From positions 37,807 to 101,806 of the forward strand of contig CANGNV010000002.1 in the NCBI GenBank assembly GCA_947455485.1: a DNA stretch of 64,000 nt. Direction: 5' to 3'. The translations under genes were made by a program, and so were the position numbers. The notes below the pieces were generated by a model that saw only the letters and a program-made list of their open reading frames with translations, did no database searches and was not told the DNA's origin. Positions 1 through 8,059 of this stretch are shown piece after piece. The stretch comes from Burkholderiaceae bacterium (lineage in GTDB: Bacteria; Pseudomonadota; Gammaproteobacteria; Burkholderiales; Burkholderiaceae). Position 1 is the stretch's first letter, and each line of letters opens with the position of its first letter.

Positions 1-108
1 ATGGTCATGCCGTTGATGGCGCTGTCCACTTATTTAGCCATGATTTGATCTTAGATTAATCATTTTTATTGTTTTAGCACCCCGTTTTTTTAATTAGAAA
101 GAGAAAAT

Positions 109-513
109 ATGTCATTTAATCACTCAGTTATTTGGATTGATCATCAAGAAGCTCACGTTATATATTTCAATCCGACTGCAAGTGAGAGCGAAGTCATTAA
201 GACTAGGTCTACTCATAAAAATGTTCATCACAAAAGTGGTTCTGTCAGTGGTGCGCGTGCTGAACCAGATCAGCATTACTTACATGAAGTCATTCAAGCG
301 GTCATGGAATCTAAAGAGATTTTGATTGTGGGGCCCGGCTCTGCAAAACTGGATTTAATGAAGCATGCTACTAAGCATGATCATGGCATTGCTGAAAAAG
401 TAGTTGGTATTGAGACTGTTGATCATCCAAGTGATGGTCAGTTATTGGCTTATGCAAAAAAATACTTTGCCAAAGTTGATGCTTTAAAAGGCGACACCAT
501 CATTACTGGTTGA
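109..513 (+). CDS. eRF1-domain-like 'translational machinery' family protein
   Basis: 134-aa ORF; N-terminal VIWIDHQEAHVIYF and ILIVGPGSAKLDLMKH resemble the small bacterial eRF1-domain-3-like family. Confidence 0.6.
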   Translation: MSFNHSVIWIDHQEAHVIYFNPTASESEVIKTRSTHKNVHHKSGSVSGARAEPDQHYLHEVIQAVMESKEILIVGPGSAKLDLMKHATKHDHGIAEKVVGIETVDHPSDGQLLAYAKKYFAKVDALKGDTIITG

Positions 514-518
514 TTTAT

Positions 519-543
519 TTATCCCCCTGTAAATGGGGGATAA
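519..543 (+). other. Perfect 9-bp inverted repeat (TTATCCCCC-TGTAAAT-GGGGGATAA); weak terminator or RBS-occluding hairpin
   Basis: Read directly in the sequence between two CDS. Confidence 0.6.
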
Positions 544-550
544 TTTATTC

Positions 551-1018
551 ATGCTGCTCATTATTGCTTTCATCGTTAATGCATCGCTAGCGCTCCTAGC
601 GATCCTGCTTCATTACGAGGCGCTATTTCAGCTAGATAGATTGCTGCCTAAGTTGGCCCATATTGCACCCCGTTTTAGGGTACTAGTAGGTGTTGGTGCC
701 ATCTTCATGGCGCACGTGGCGGAGATCTGGCTGTTTGCCTTTGGCTATTTCTTTACCTTGCAGTTCCCCGCCATGGGAGGCCTTGTCGGCAACCTCTCAG
801 GACACGGCATCTTGCTCGATTGTGCCTATTTATCATTCGTTACCTTTACCACTTTGGGGTATGGTGAGATTGTGGCGCAAGGCTACTTGAGGTATCTTAC
901 TGGGGTAGAGGCGCTAACCGGCTTTATCCTTATTACTTGGTCCGCCTCATTTTTATTTATTGAGATGCAGAAATACTGGACCACTTATAAAAATACTCAG
1001 ACTGAGCAATATAAATAA
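551..1018 (+). CDS. Two-TM potassium channel family protein (ion channel domain)
   Basis: TFTTLGYGEIV selectivity filter; hydrophobic flanking helices; ATG at 551 preferred over 533, which lies in a hairpin loop. Confidence 0.75.
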   Translation: MLLIIAFIVNASLALLAILLHYEALFQLDRLLPKLAHIAPRFRVLVGVGAIFMAHVAEIWLFAFGYFFTLQFPAMGGLVGNLSGHGILLDCAYLSFVTFTTLGYGEIVAQGYLRYLTGVEALTGFILITWSASFLFIEMQKYWTTYKNTQTEQYK

Positions 1019-1032
1019 GCCTGGCTTACTTC

Positions 1033-1914
1033 TTAAAACTCTTTCATGAGTCGTACAGCTAGCAAGCGAGTTTGAACAAAGCCATTTTTAATTTCTGTAT
1101 CTCGTCCGTACTGCAGGGAGAATCTTCCGATTGGTGTGTGAGCTTGTCCACTCAATAAAAATCTTTGCGTGTTCGTCACGTTATTCATGTAGTTATTGTT
1201 GATTGAAGTTGCACCACCTGCTACATAAAAGTACGAAGCCGCTACGGTGAAAATTTCATTAATACGATAAATAGGACCAAGCTGTGTAGTGGTTAGGGGC
1301 TTTTGGTTCAGCGATACATTGGTCAACGAATTGCAGGTGGCTGCACATTGGCTATTGCCGCCAAACCACATGGTATCGACTGCAATCATGCCATCCACGC
1401 TAGAGGTGATCGGCGCTTGGAAGCCCATCTGAAAGTCCGTGCGAAAGCGATTCTCACCAGTGTTAAAAGCTCGTTGACTGGAATAGCTGCCGGTCGGGCT
1501 AATCAGATAGCCTGCTAGGCCAAGGTAGGTTCTGCTAGCCCTGTTGTGATATGGCCATATTGCTGTTGCAAGAGTGAGATCACCAATTCCGGTAGTGCTT
1601 GCTTGACTTGCTAGTGAGCCCGCCGGTTGAATTGATCCGTAAGGTATTTGTATGAAGCTGACTGCTGGCAGGCTGCCAAGATCATAGCTTCGCGTCCCAC
1701 GAAAAATTGCACTTTGCGTATCAATGACTGGGTTTCCGGCTTGCGCTGAACCATTTTTATACAGCGTTGAGTTCTCGGTATTTAGATAACTAATCGTCAC
1801 ATAATTTTTATTGGGCAGGGGGGCAACAATATCGTTAGGCTGCAGGTCGACTGCCCACGCCATGAATGACGTGAAAAGGATGCATAAGAGAAAAGTGACT
1901 CGAACGAAATACAT
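1033..1914 (-). CDS. Outer-membrane transporter-like protein (phenol degradation MetA-pathway family)
   Basis: Signal peptide ending MAWA; beta-rich sequence ending in aromatic (MKEF). Confidence 0.55.
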   Translation of the reverse strand: MYFVRVTFLLCILFTSFMAWAVDLQPNDIVAPLPNKNYVTISYLNTENSTLYKNGSAQAGNPVIDTQSAIFRGTRSYDLGSLPAVSFIQIPYGSIQPAGSLASQASTTGIGDLTLATAIWPYHNRASRTYLGLAGYLISPTGSYSSQRAFNTGENRFRTDFQMGFQAPITSSVDGMIAVDTMWFGGNSQCAATCNSLTNVSLNQKPLTTTQLGPIYRINEIFTVAASYFYVAGGATSINNNYMNNVTNTQRFLLSGQAHTPIGRFSLQYGRDTEIKNGFVQTRLLAVRLMKEF

Positions 1915-2085
1915 AGCGTTTGCATTTTAGCGAGTGCTTGCTATAAAGGCGATGATTTTGGTGGGTATTTACAATTATTACTAACTAATATTGTTTCTCT
2001 AAACCATATAAAATATGGTTTTTATGTCTAATTCCATAATCCTTATAAGTTTTGTGGACTTTAATTTTTCCTAATTTAAGGCTTT

Positions 2086-2709
2086 ATGTTGCTTCTCTCA
2101 AGACTGTTCGTTGTTCTTTGTACATTGATTCTAGTTGGCTGTCAGTCAACTGGGAGTGATGGAAAGCCCTTGACTGAGCAAGAAATTTTGCAGAAACGAC
2201 AAGCTACTCTGGCGATGTCGAAGACGGGCCTAGCTGCTTTAATTAAACAAAATCCAGCGATCCAAAAAGAGATCGAAGCTGCCCCAGGTTATGCCGTCTT
2301 TGATACAACTAATGTGAATGTTGTCTTGCTGGTACTTGCTAGGGGTGAGGGCGTACTGTTTGATAAGCGCCGTCCAACCCCCGTCTTTATGGAGGCAATG
2401 AAAACTGGTGAGGGGGTTGGTGCGGGATATCAGCAGCAGTACCAAGTCATCATCTTTAAAAATACGGATGCCATCGATCAGTTCTTATTAACTTCAATTG
2501 ATGGGCAGCGCGGCGGCATGGATGTTGATGCGAATTTCTCAGCCGGTTCCGGTGGAACTGTCCGCTCTTTCAATCCGTATATTTCAATCTATACGGTTGG
2601 TTTGTCTGGGTACGATCTACAGGCAAATTATGGTGGAACGCTATACCTAGTCGACAAGCAATTAAATGATGTAAAAACTTTGAACTCCTTGCCATCGAAG
2701 AATAAGTAA
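2086..2709 (+). CDS. SYLF/YSC84-type lipid-binding lipoprotein
   Basis: Lipobox LVGC; GYAVFDTTNVNVVLLVLARGEGVLFD and GGMDVDANFSAGSGG typical of the family. Confidence 0.65.
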   Translation: MLLLSRLFVVLCTLILVGCQSTGSDGKPLTEQEILQKRQATLAMSKTGLAALIKQNPAIQKEIEAAPGYAVFDTTNVNVVLLVLARGEGVLFDKRRPTPVFMEAMKTGEGVGAGYQQQYQVIIFKNTDAIDQFLLTSIDGQRGGMDVDANFSAGSGGTVRSFNPYISIYTVGLSGYDLQANYGGTLYLVDKQLNDVKTLNSLPSKNK

Positions 2710-2710
2710 T

Positions 2711-3637
2711 TTACAAAAATTGATTTTGGTATCGCAATGCAGTTTGGATGGTTTGAAAGTGAATATCTACGGTTGTCTTAATTTCTCTGCCATAGCCACC
2801 TGCCATGCTAAATGCAATTGGGATTTGGCGATCTAGGCCATACTGGAAAACGGCTTCGTCTCGCTGGCGCATGCCATCTTTGCTAATGTTCAGTTTTCCT
2901 AGGCGATCTCCTTCATGTGGATCGGCCCCAGCCAGATAAATAATGAAATCAGGCTTGAATCTATTGAGCATTTCTAAGCCTTGATCAAGGGCTCTAAGGT
3001 AATCGCTATCCTCACATCCATTGGGCAGTCCAATATCTAAATCACTCTGCTCTTTCGTGAATGGGAAATTATTTTCACCATGGATGGAGAGGGTGAATAT
3101 AGAGGCATCATTTTGCAGAATAGATGCCGTGCCATTACCTTGATGCACATCTAAATCCACAACGGCTACCTTGAGCTTTGCATGAATTTCCTTTTGCAAT
3201 ACTCTTGCTGCAATTGCGGAATCATTAAATACGCAGAAGCCGCTGCCCATATTGCGATAAGCGTGGTGCGTGCCCCCTGCAAGGTTTGCTGCTAAGCCTT
3301 CATTTAAGGCGGCTTTGGCGGCGGCAACAGTAGCCCCGGCCGAACGTCTAGAGCGCTCCACCATGAGCTCGCTCCAAGGAAAGCCAATCTCCTGTTGCTC
3401 TTTTGGACTAAGGCTTCCTGAAATGACTTTAATTAGATAGTGAGGATCATGGGCATAGAGAATCTGCGTATCTGTAGTGGCTGGCGCCTCGACAAGCTCG
3501 ACTCCCTCTAGATTGGTAACGAGGTCTCTTAGCTGACTGTACTTTTCCATCGGGAAGCGGTGTCCCGGTGGAAGTGGTAAAACATAGTGGTCGGTATAAA
3601 AAGCTTTCAAGGACTGTCTCACGTATGCGATATGCAC
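2711..3637 (-). CDS. Histone deacetylase family (class II-like/acetoin utilisation) deacetylase
   Basis: GGTHHAYRNMGSGFCVFND, VVDLDVHQGNGTASIL, GADPHEGDRLG motifs; GTG start. Confidence 0.85.
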   Translation of the reverse strand: MHIAYVRQSLKAFYTDHYVLPLPPGHRFPMEKYSQLRDLVTNLEGVELVEAPATTDTQILYAHDPHYLIKVISGSLSPKEQQEIGFPWSELMVERSRRSAGATVAAAKAALNEGLAANLAGGTHHAYRNMGSGFCVFNDSAIAARVLQKEIHAKLKVAVVDLDVHQGNGTASILQNDASIFTLSIHGENNFPFTKEQSDLDIGLPNGCEDSDYLRALDQGLEMLNRFKPDFIIYLAGADPHEGDRLGKLNISKDGMRQRDEAVFQYGLDRQIPIAFSMAGGYGREIKTTVDIHFQTIQTALRYQNQFL

Positions 3638-3667
3638 AAGAGTCTATTCGTTTTTCTATAGGTAGGT

Positions 3668-3847
3668 ATGTCTCGATCTGAAAAAGCAGGTTTTAAGGGA
3701 AATAAATCATTTCTGCCCAGCAAGACTTGCCTCGTCTGTGGCAAGGAGATGACATGGCGTAAGTCTTGGGCTAAAAATTGGGATGAGGTTAAATATTGCT
3801 CCGATGCCTGCCGCTCTAAAAAATCAGGTAGCAAGATTGAGGCGTAA
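3668..3847 (+). CDS. DUF2256 domain-containing protein (59 aa; MSRSEKAGFKGNKSFLPSKTCLVCGKEMTWRKSWAKNWDEVKYCSDACRSKKSGSKIEA)
   Basis: Translated by eye; CxxC ... C-x3-C zinc-ribbon-like pattern with FxW-x-K-x-W-x-x-V-x-Y-C-S-x-x-C; ends 3 bp before the cry-DASH start; absent from the ORF track because of length. Confidence 0.85.
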   Translation: MSRSEKAGFKGNKSFLPSKTCLVCGKEMTWRKSWAKNWDEVKYCSDACRSKKSGSKIEA

Positions 3848-3850
3848 TCC

Positions 3851-5107
3851 ATGACTACTTTGATTTACTGGTTTCGCAATGATTTGCGCTTGGCAGATAA
3901 TCCTGCATTTACGCAGGCCTGCTTAAGTGCAGATCATCTTCTGCCGGTATATGTGCATGACTCAAAAGAGCAAGAAACAGTGTATGGTTTTGAGCGACAG
4001 GGGCCACATCGACAGGCTTTCTTGAGGGCATCCTTGGATGACCTAGGATCTCAGTTGCGTGCACAGGGATCTGACTTGTTGGAGTTTTCTGGCAAGTCAG
4101 CGGAGGTGCTGCTGCGCTTACTCAAAGATACGTCTGCACAAGCAATCTATTGTGAACAAATCGAAGCGCCCGAAGAAATTGAGCAAGTGCGAATGTTGCA
4201 AGAGCAGGGCGCTGATGTAAAAGAGTTCTGGCAATCCAGCATGTTGGATCCGCAGAGCTTCCCGTTTGAGCTGGAAAAAATGCCCGATGTATTTACTGCA
4301 TTTCGTCGCGAGCTTGAGAAAGCGCAACTCAAGTTCGCCCAGCCCATCAATGCGCCCAAGAGAATTCCTTCGCTTCCGGCAGCTTTGCCTCAAGGCTCAA
4401 TATTGCTTTCAAGAGCTCAATTAGTTTCACATCCCTATTTACTGGGGGGAGTCAGTCATGCGCAAGCTCACCTGAAGCAATATCTAGAGCGGCGTTTGCC
4501 AGATAGTTATAAAGAGACTCGTAATCAGCTCATTGGCATGGATTACTCCAGTAAGTTTTCTGCATGGCTTGCCTTGGGCTGCATCTCAGCACGCGACATC
4601 GCTGCGCAACTGAATGAGTATGAGAATTGCCACGGCGCCAATGATGGTACATATTGGCTTTGGTTTGAGTTGCTATGGCGTGACTATTTCCGCTTTATTC
4701 ACTTTAAGTATGGTCAGAAGTTGTATCGCGCTAGTGGCTTAAACGGCATCCCAGTAAGTCCGTCGTACGCATCTAGCTTTGAGCAGTGGAGCACAGGTAC
4801 TACCGGAACTGCTTTAGTGGACGCAGGTATGTGCGAGCTTCAGCAAAGCGGTTATCTCTCCAATCGGATGCGTCAGATTGTGGCAAGTTACTGGATATAC
4901 GATATGAAAGGTGACTGGCGTGCTGGCGCAGCCTGGTTTGAATCTCAGTTAATAGACTATGACGTTTACAGCAATCAGGGTAATTGGCTTTATATCGCTG
5001 GACGTGGAACAGACCCTAGGGGAGGCAGGCCATTTAATGTTGCCAAGCAAACTCAGGACCACGACCCTAAAGAAATCTATCGCAAGCTTTGGCTTTCACC
5101 TGAGTAA
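3851..5107 (+). CDS. DASH-family cryptochrome
   Basis: N-terminal photolyase domain YWFRNDLRLADNPAF; C-terminal FAD domain with MRQIVASYWIYDMKGDWRAGAAWFESQLIDYDVYSNQGNWLYIAGRGTDPRGGRPFN. Confidence 0.92.
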   Translation: MTTLIYWFRNDLRLADNPAFTQACLSADHLLPVYVHDSKEQETVYGFERQGPHRQAFLRASLDDLGSQLRAQGSDLLEFSGKSAEVLLRLLKDTSAQAIYCEQIEAPEEIEQVRMLQEQGADVKEFWQSSMLDPQSFPFELEKMPDVFTAFRRELEKAQLKFAQPINAPKRIPSLPAALPQGSILLSRAQLVSHPYLLGGVSHAQAHLKQYLERRLPDSYKETRNQLIGMDYSSKFSAWLALGCISARDIAAQLNEYENCHGANDGTYWLWFELLWRDYFRFIHFKYGQKLYRASGLNGIPVSPSYASSFEQWSTGTTGTALVDAGMCELQQSGYLSNRMRQIVASYWIYDMKGDWRAGAAWFESQLIDYDVYSNQGNWLYIAGRGTDPRGGRPFNVAKQTQDHDPKEIYRKLWLSPE

Positions 5108-5111
5108 GTTT

Positions 5112-5492
5112 TTACAGTTTCTCTACTTCCGCATATTGCTCTAGCACTTCTAGGGAGACTTTCTCCAAAGCTTTGATGTGCGTACTTTCCAGCTTAATCA
5201 TGGGCGCACAGTTAGCTTCTAGAGCTTCGATCCAGCGATTAAGACATAGACACCATTGATCCCCTGCAATTAGCCCTGGAAACTGGTACTCCGGTCTTGG
5301 AGTAATTAGATCGTTGCCGCGCTTCAGGCTAAATTGCAAAAAGTCATTACTGACTATTGCGCACACCAAATGACTCCCAGCATCTTGTTCGTTGGTCTTG
5401 CAGCAACCGTCCCTAAAAAATCCCGTTAAAGGATCAAAGGAGCAGGGAACTAGTGGTTGGCCTAAAACATTGAGGGTGATGTCATCTTGCAT
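5112..5492 (-). CDS. DUF2237 family protein
   Basis: NVLGQPLVPCSFDPLTGFFRDGCCKTNEQDAGSHLVCAIVSNDFLQFS and W(C)xCxxRW pattern. Confidence 0.85.
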   Translation of the reverse strand: MQDDITLNVLGQPLVPCSFDPLTGFFRDGCCKTNEQDAGSHLVCAIVSNDFLQFSLKRGNDLITPRPEYQFPGLIAGDQWCLCLNRWIEALEANCAPMIKLESTHIKALEKVSLEVLEQYAEVEKL

Positions 5493-5507
5493 AGAAACTT
5501 TCTGTGT

Positions 5508-6230
5508 TTACCAAGGGAGTCGTTCGCCGGAATAGCTAATAAACGTCCCTGAATCTTCTTTATTTAGTGAGAGTAAGACATTCAGCATATCTTGCGCAGC
5601 ATCAAAAGGAGGTCTGCCAATTTGCTCTCCCTTAAAAGGTTTTGATAGGTGAGAGTTGACTGTCCCTGGATGGAGTGCCACCAAAGCGGTGTTGGGTTTA
5701 GTTCTTGAGAATTCAATCGATGCTGTCTTAATCAGCATATTTAATGCTGCCTTAGAGGTGCGGTAGCTGTACCACCCGCCGAGGCGATTATCTTCAATGC
5801 TTCCGACCTTGGCGGAGAGGGTTGCCATGACAGAGTTGGCAGGGTCGAGTAACTTGGAAAAGTGCTTAATAGTCAACCCGGGTCCGATAGCATTAATTTG
5901 CATCAACATCTGCAATTGTTCAGCATTGAGATCATCGAGTCTCTTTTCAGGCATCCAATCTGCAGAGTGCAATATGCCAATGGTATTGATAATGAGCTGA
6001 AAGGGCGCTTCATCTGAGAGGGCCTTCGCCGCAGATTCAATGGTGCTGAGATCTTGATAATCAATTGGGTTGGCAGAATTTCGATGTAAGCCCACTACTT
6101 CAATGCATGCAGGATGCTGCTCCAGTAACTCTATGAAGGCAGAGCCTATGGTTCCTGAGGAGCCAATCACGAGTGCGCGGAAGGGTTTGGGGATTAATGG
6201 CATGTATGAGGGGAAATGGATGGGGTCCAA
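5508..6230 (-). CDS. SDR family NAD(P)-dependent oxidoreductase (C-factor-like)
   Basis: GSSGTIGSAF nucleotide motif; YRTSKAALNM catalytic YxxxK. Confidence 0.85.
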   Translation of the reverse strand: MDPIHFPSYMPLIPKPFRALVIGSSGTIGSAFIELLEQHPACIEVVGLHRNSANPIDYQDLSTIESAAKALSDEAPFQLIINTIGILHSADWMPEKRLDDLNAEQLQMLMQINAIGPGLTIKHFSKLLDPANSVMATLSAKVGSIEDNRLGGWYSYRTSKAALNMLIKTASIEFSRTKPNTALVALHPGTVNSHLSKPFKGEQIGRPPFDAAQDMLNVLLSLNKEDSGTFISYSGERLPW

Positions 6231-6263
6231 GTCAGTTTATTGAATAAGTCTTAAACTTGCTCG

Positions 6264-6533
6264 ATGACGACACGACTACCCCAAACGCTTTCAGAAGCGG
6301 ATCTCTCGAGGTTAATTGAGATGGCCTGGGAAGATCGCACGCCTTTTGACGCTATTGAGGCTACTTTTGGGTATTCCGAGCCCCAAGTCAAAGCTCTAAT
6401 GAGGAAGAATCTCAAACGTAATTCGTTTGAGCTATGGCGTAAGCGAGTGACTGGTAGGGCAACCAAGCATGTTGCTCTTCGCAGTAAGTTGGTAACTCGC
6501 GCTTATTGCGCCACTCAGTACAAGCAAAAATAA
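6264..6533 (+). CDS. TIGR03643/DUF2805 family protein
   Basis: IEMAWEDRTPFDAIEATFGYSEPQVKALMRKNLKRNSFELWRKRVTGRATKH. Confidence 0.85.
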   Translation: MTTRLPQTLSEADLSRLIEMAWEDRTPFDAIEATFGYSEPQVKALMRKNLKRNSFELWRKRVTGRATKHVALRSKLVTRAYCATQYKQK

Positions 6534-6538
6534 GCATC

Positions 6539-6925
6539 ATGAAAAAGCTGACCATGTTCTATGACGGTCTTTGCCCCTTATGTCAGGCAGAAATTCAATT
6601 TCTCTCCGGGCGTAATCAAGCAGGCTTGCTCAGCTTTGTGGATATTAATTCGGATCTATATCTTCCTGATCGTGTCGGCGTCTCTTGTGACCAAGCTTTG
6701 GCTTCCATGTGTGCACAATATGATGACGGCCAACTGATTGAAGGGGTTGAAGTATTTTCAGCGGCCTATAGTCGAGCAAATCTCCCTAAGCTCGCATGGA
6801 TTTTTTCTAGACCAGCACTTAAGCCTTTTTGGAATGTAGCTTATCGATTCTTCGCAGAGCATCGCCATACGATCTCATCCTTGTTTGGGCCTCTTGCTTT
6901 ACGGCTGGTCAATAGAAAGGGGTAA
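6539..6925 (+). CDS. DCC-type (DUF393) thiol-disulfide oxidoreductase family protein
   Basis: FYDGLCPLCQAEIQFL motif (DGxCxxC); in-frame ATG at 6539. Confidence 0.85.
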   Translation: MKKLTMFYDGLCPLCQAEIQFLSGRNQAGLLSFVDINSDLYLPDRVGVSCDQALASMCAQYDDGQLIEGVEVFSAAYSRANLPKLAWIFSRPALKPFWNVAYRFFAEHRHTISSLFGPLALRLVNRKG

Positions 6926-6929
6926 AGAT

Positions 6930-7478
6930 ATGAAGCTCTCTCATGTAGTAGCAATTACTTTAGCGCTCAGCTCACTCACCCCTAGCGGCTTTGCTAAGGA
7001 GCCCCCACATATCAAAAGTATGATGGGTCAAACGCAATTGCAAGGCCTGGGTAGGCTGAACTTTTGGGGCTTTCATGTTTACGATGCCAATCTATATCGT
7101 GGTGCAACTAAGGATTCTCAAGAGTTTGCTCTCGAGCTGAAGTATCAGAGATCATTCTCCGGTGAAGCAATTGCCAACCGTACGGCCGAAGAGATGAAAA
7201 ATTTAGGCGTCCCTGATACTCAAGCGGCGTCTTGGGGTAAGGAGTTAGCAAGCATTCTTCCTAATGTGGAGCCTGGCCAAACTATTTCTGCCATCTATAT
7301 TCCCAAGCAAGGCACGAGCTTCTTTTACGATGGCAAAAAGATATCGCAAATTCAGGGCGCTGATTTTGCAAAAGCTTTTTTTGGAATTTGGTTAGATTCA
7401 AAAACGAGTGCGCCAAAACTCAGGACAGAGCTATTAGGGCAAGGTTGCCCGCCACCACTTATCTCAGGAGCATGTTAA
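6930..7478 (+). CDS. Chalcone isomerase-like periplasmic protein
   Basis: Signal peptide; LQGLGRLNFWGFHVYDANLYRG and FFDGKKISQIQGADFAKAFFGIWL. Confidence 0.8.
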   Translation: MKLSHVVAITLALSSLTPSGFAKEPPHIKSMMGQTQLQGLGRLNFWGFHVYDANLYRGATKDSQEFALELKYQRSFSGEAIANRTAEEMKNLGVPDTQAASWGKELASILPNVEPGQTISAIYIPKQGTSFFYDGKKISQIQGADFAKAFFGIWLDSKTSAPKLRTELLGQGCPPPLISGAC

Positions 7479-8033
7479 ATGCGCAAAACTTATATCGCTG
7501 CAAAATGGATGATTGTAGGTTTAGTGATTGCAGGTTTATTTGCCTGTTCCTCGCCTTCAGTAACGCAGTACGCCAATGAAAAACCCAATTTAGATCTTAG
7601 TGAATACTTCAATGGCACGATAGATGCCTATGGAATCTTTACTGACCGAAGTGGCGAGGTAAAAAAACGATTTACTGTTCTTTTGGTTGCCCAGTGGAAA
7701 GTGATTGACGGTAAGAAAGTAGGCACCCTCGATGAGAGCTTTGAATACTCTGATGGCACTAAGCAAAAGCGTATTTGGACTTTGACTGAAACTTCCCCTG
7801 GTAAATATATTGGTAGGGCGGATGATGTTGTGGGTGATGCGCTGGGCGAATCAGCAGGCAATGCCCTGAATTGGACTTACACCTTGGCATTGCCGGTGGA
7901 TGGGACGATCTATCACGTGCAATTTAATGATTGGATATACCTTGTAACGCCTAAGGTCATGCTGAACAAAGCCAAGATGAGTAAGTTTGGTATTGATCTT
8001 GGCGAGGTTACCTTGAGCTTTTACAAGCGCTAG
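7479..8033 (+). CDS. DUF3833 family lipoprotein
   Basis: Lipobox LFAC; LDLSEYFNGTIDAYGIFTDRSGEVKKRF. Confidence 0.85.
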   Translation: MRKTYIAAKWMIVGLVIAGLFACSSPSVTQYANEKPNLDLSEYFNGTIDAYGIFTDRSGEVKKRFTVLLVAQWKVIDGKKVGTLDESFEYSDGTKQKRIWTLTETSPGKYIGRADDVVGDALGESAGNALNWTYTLALPVDGTIYHVQFNDWIYLVTPKVMLNKAKMSKFGIDLGEVTLSFYKR

Positions 8034-8059
8034 GCCAGGTAATTGGCGAGGATCGATAT

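Noticed and set aside
1-48. Short in-frame stretch ATG...TGA (MVMPLMALSTYLAMI)
   Set aside because: Could be the 3' end of a membrane-protein gene cut by the window edge, but too short to support a call.
137-147. TTGATCATCAA as possible FNR half-sites
   Set aside because: Spacing of 1 instead of 4 and located inside a coding region.
3619-3852. Minus-strand 77-aa ORF in the track
   Set aside because: Antisense to the DUF2256 gene and overlaps the deacetylase start; no family features.
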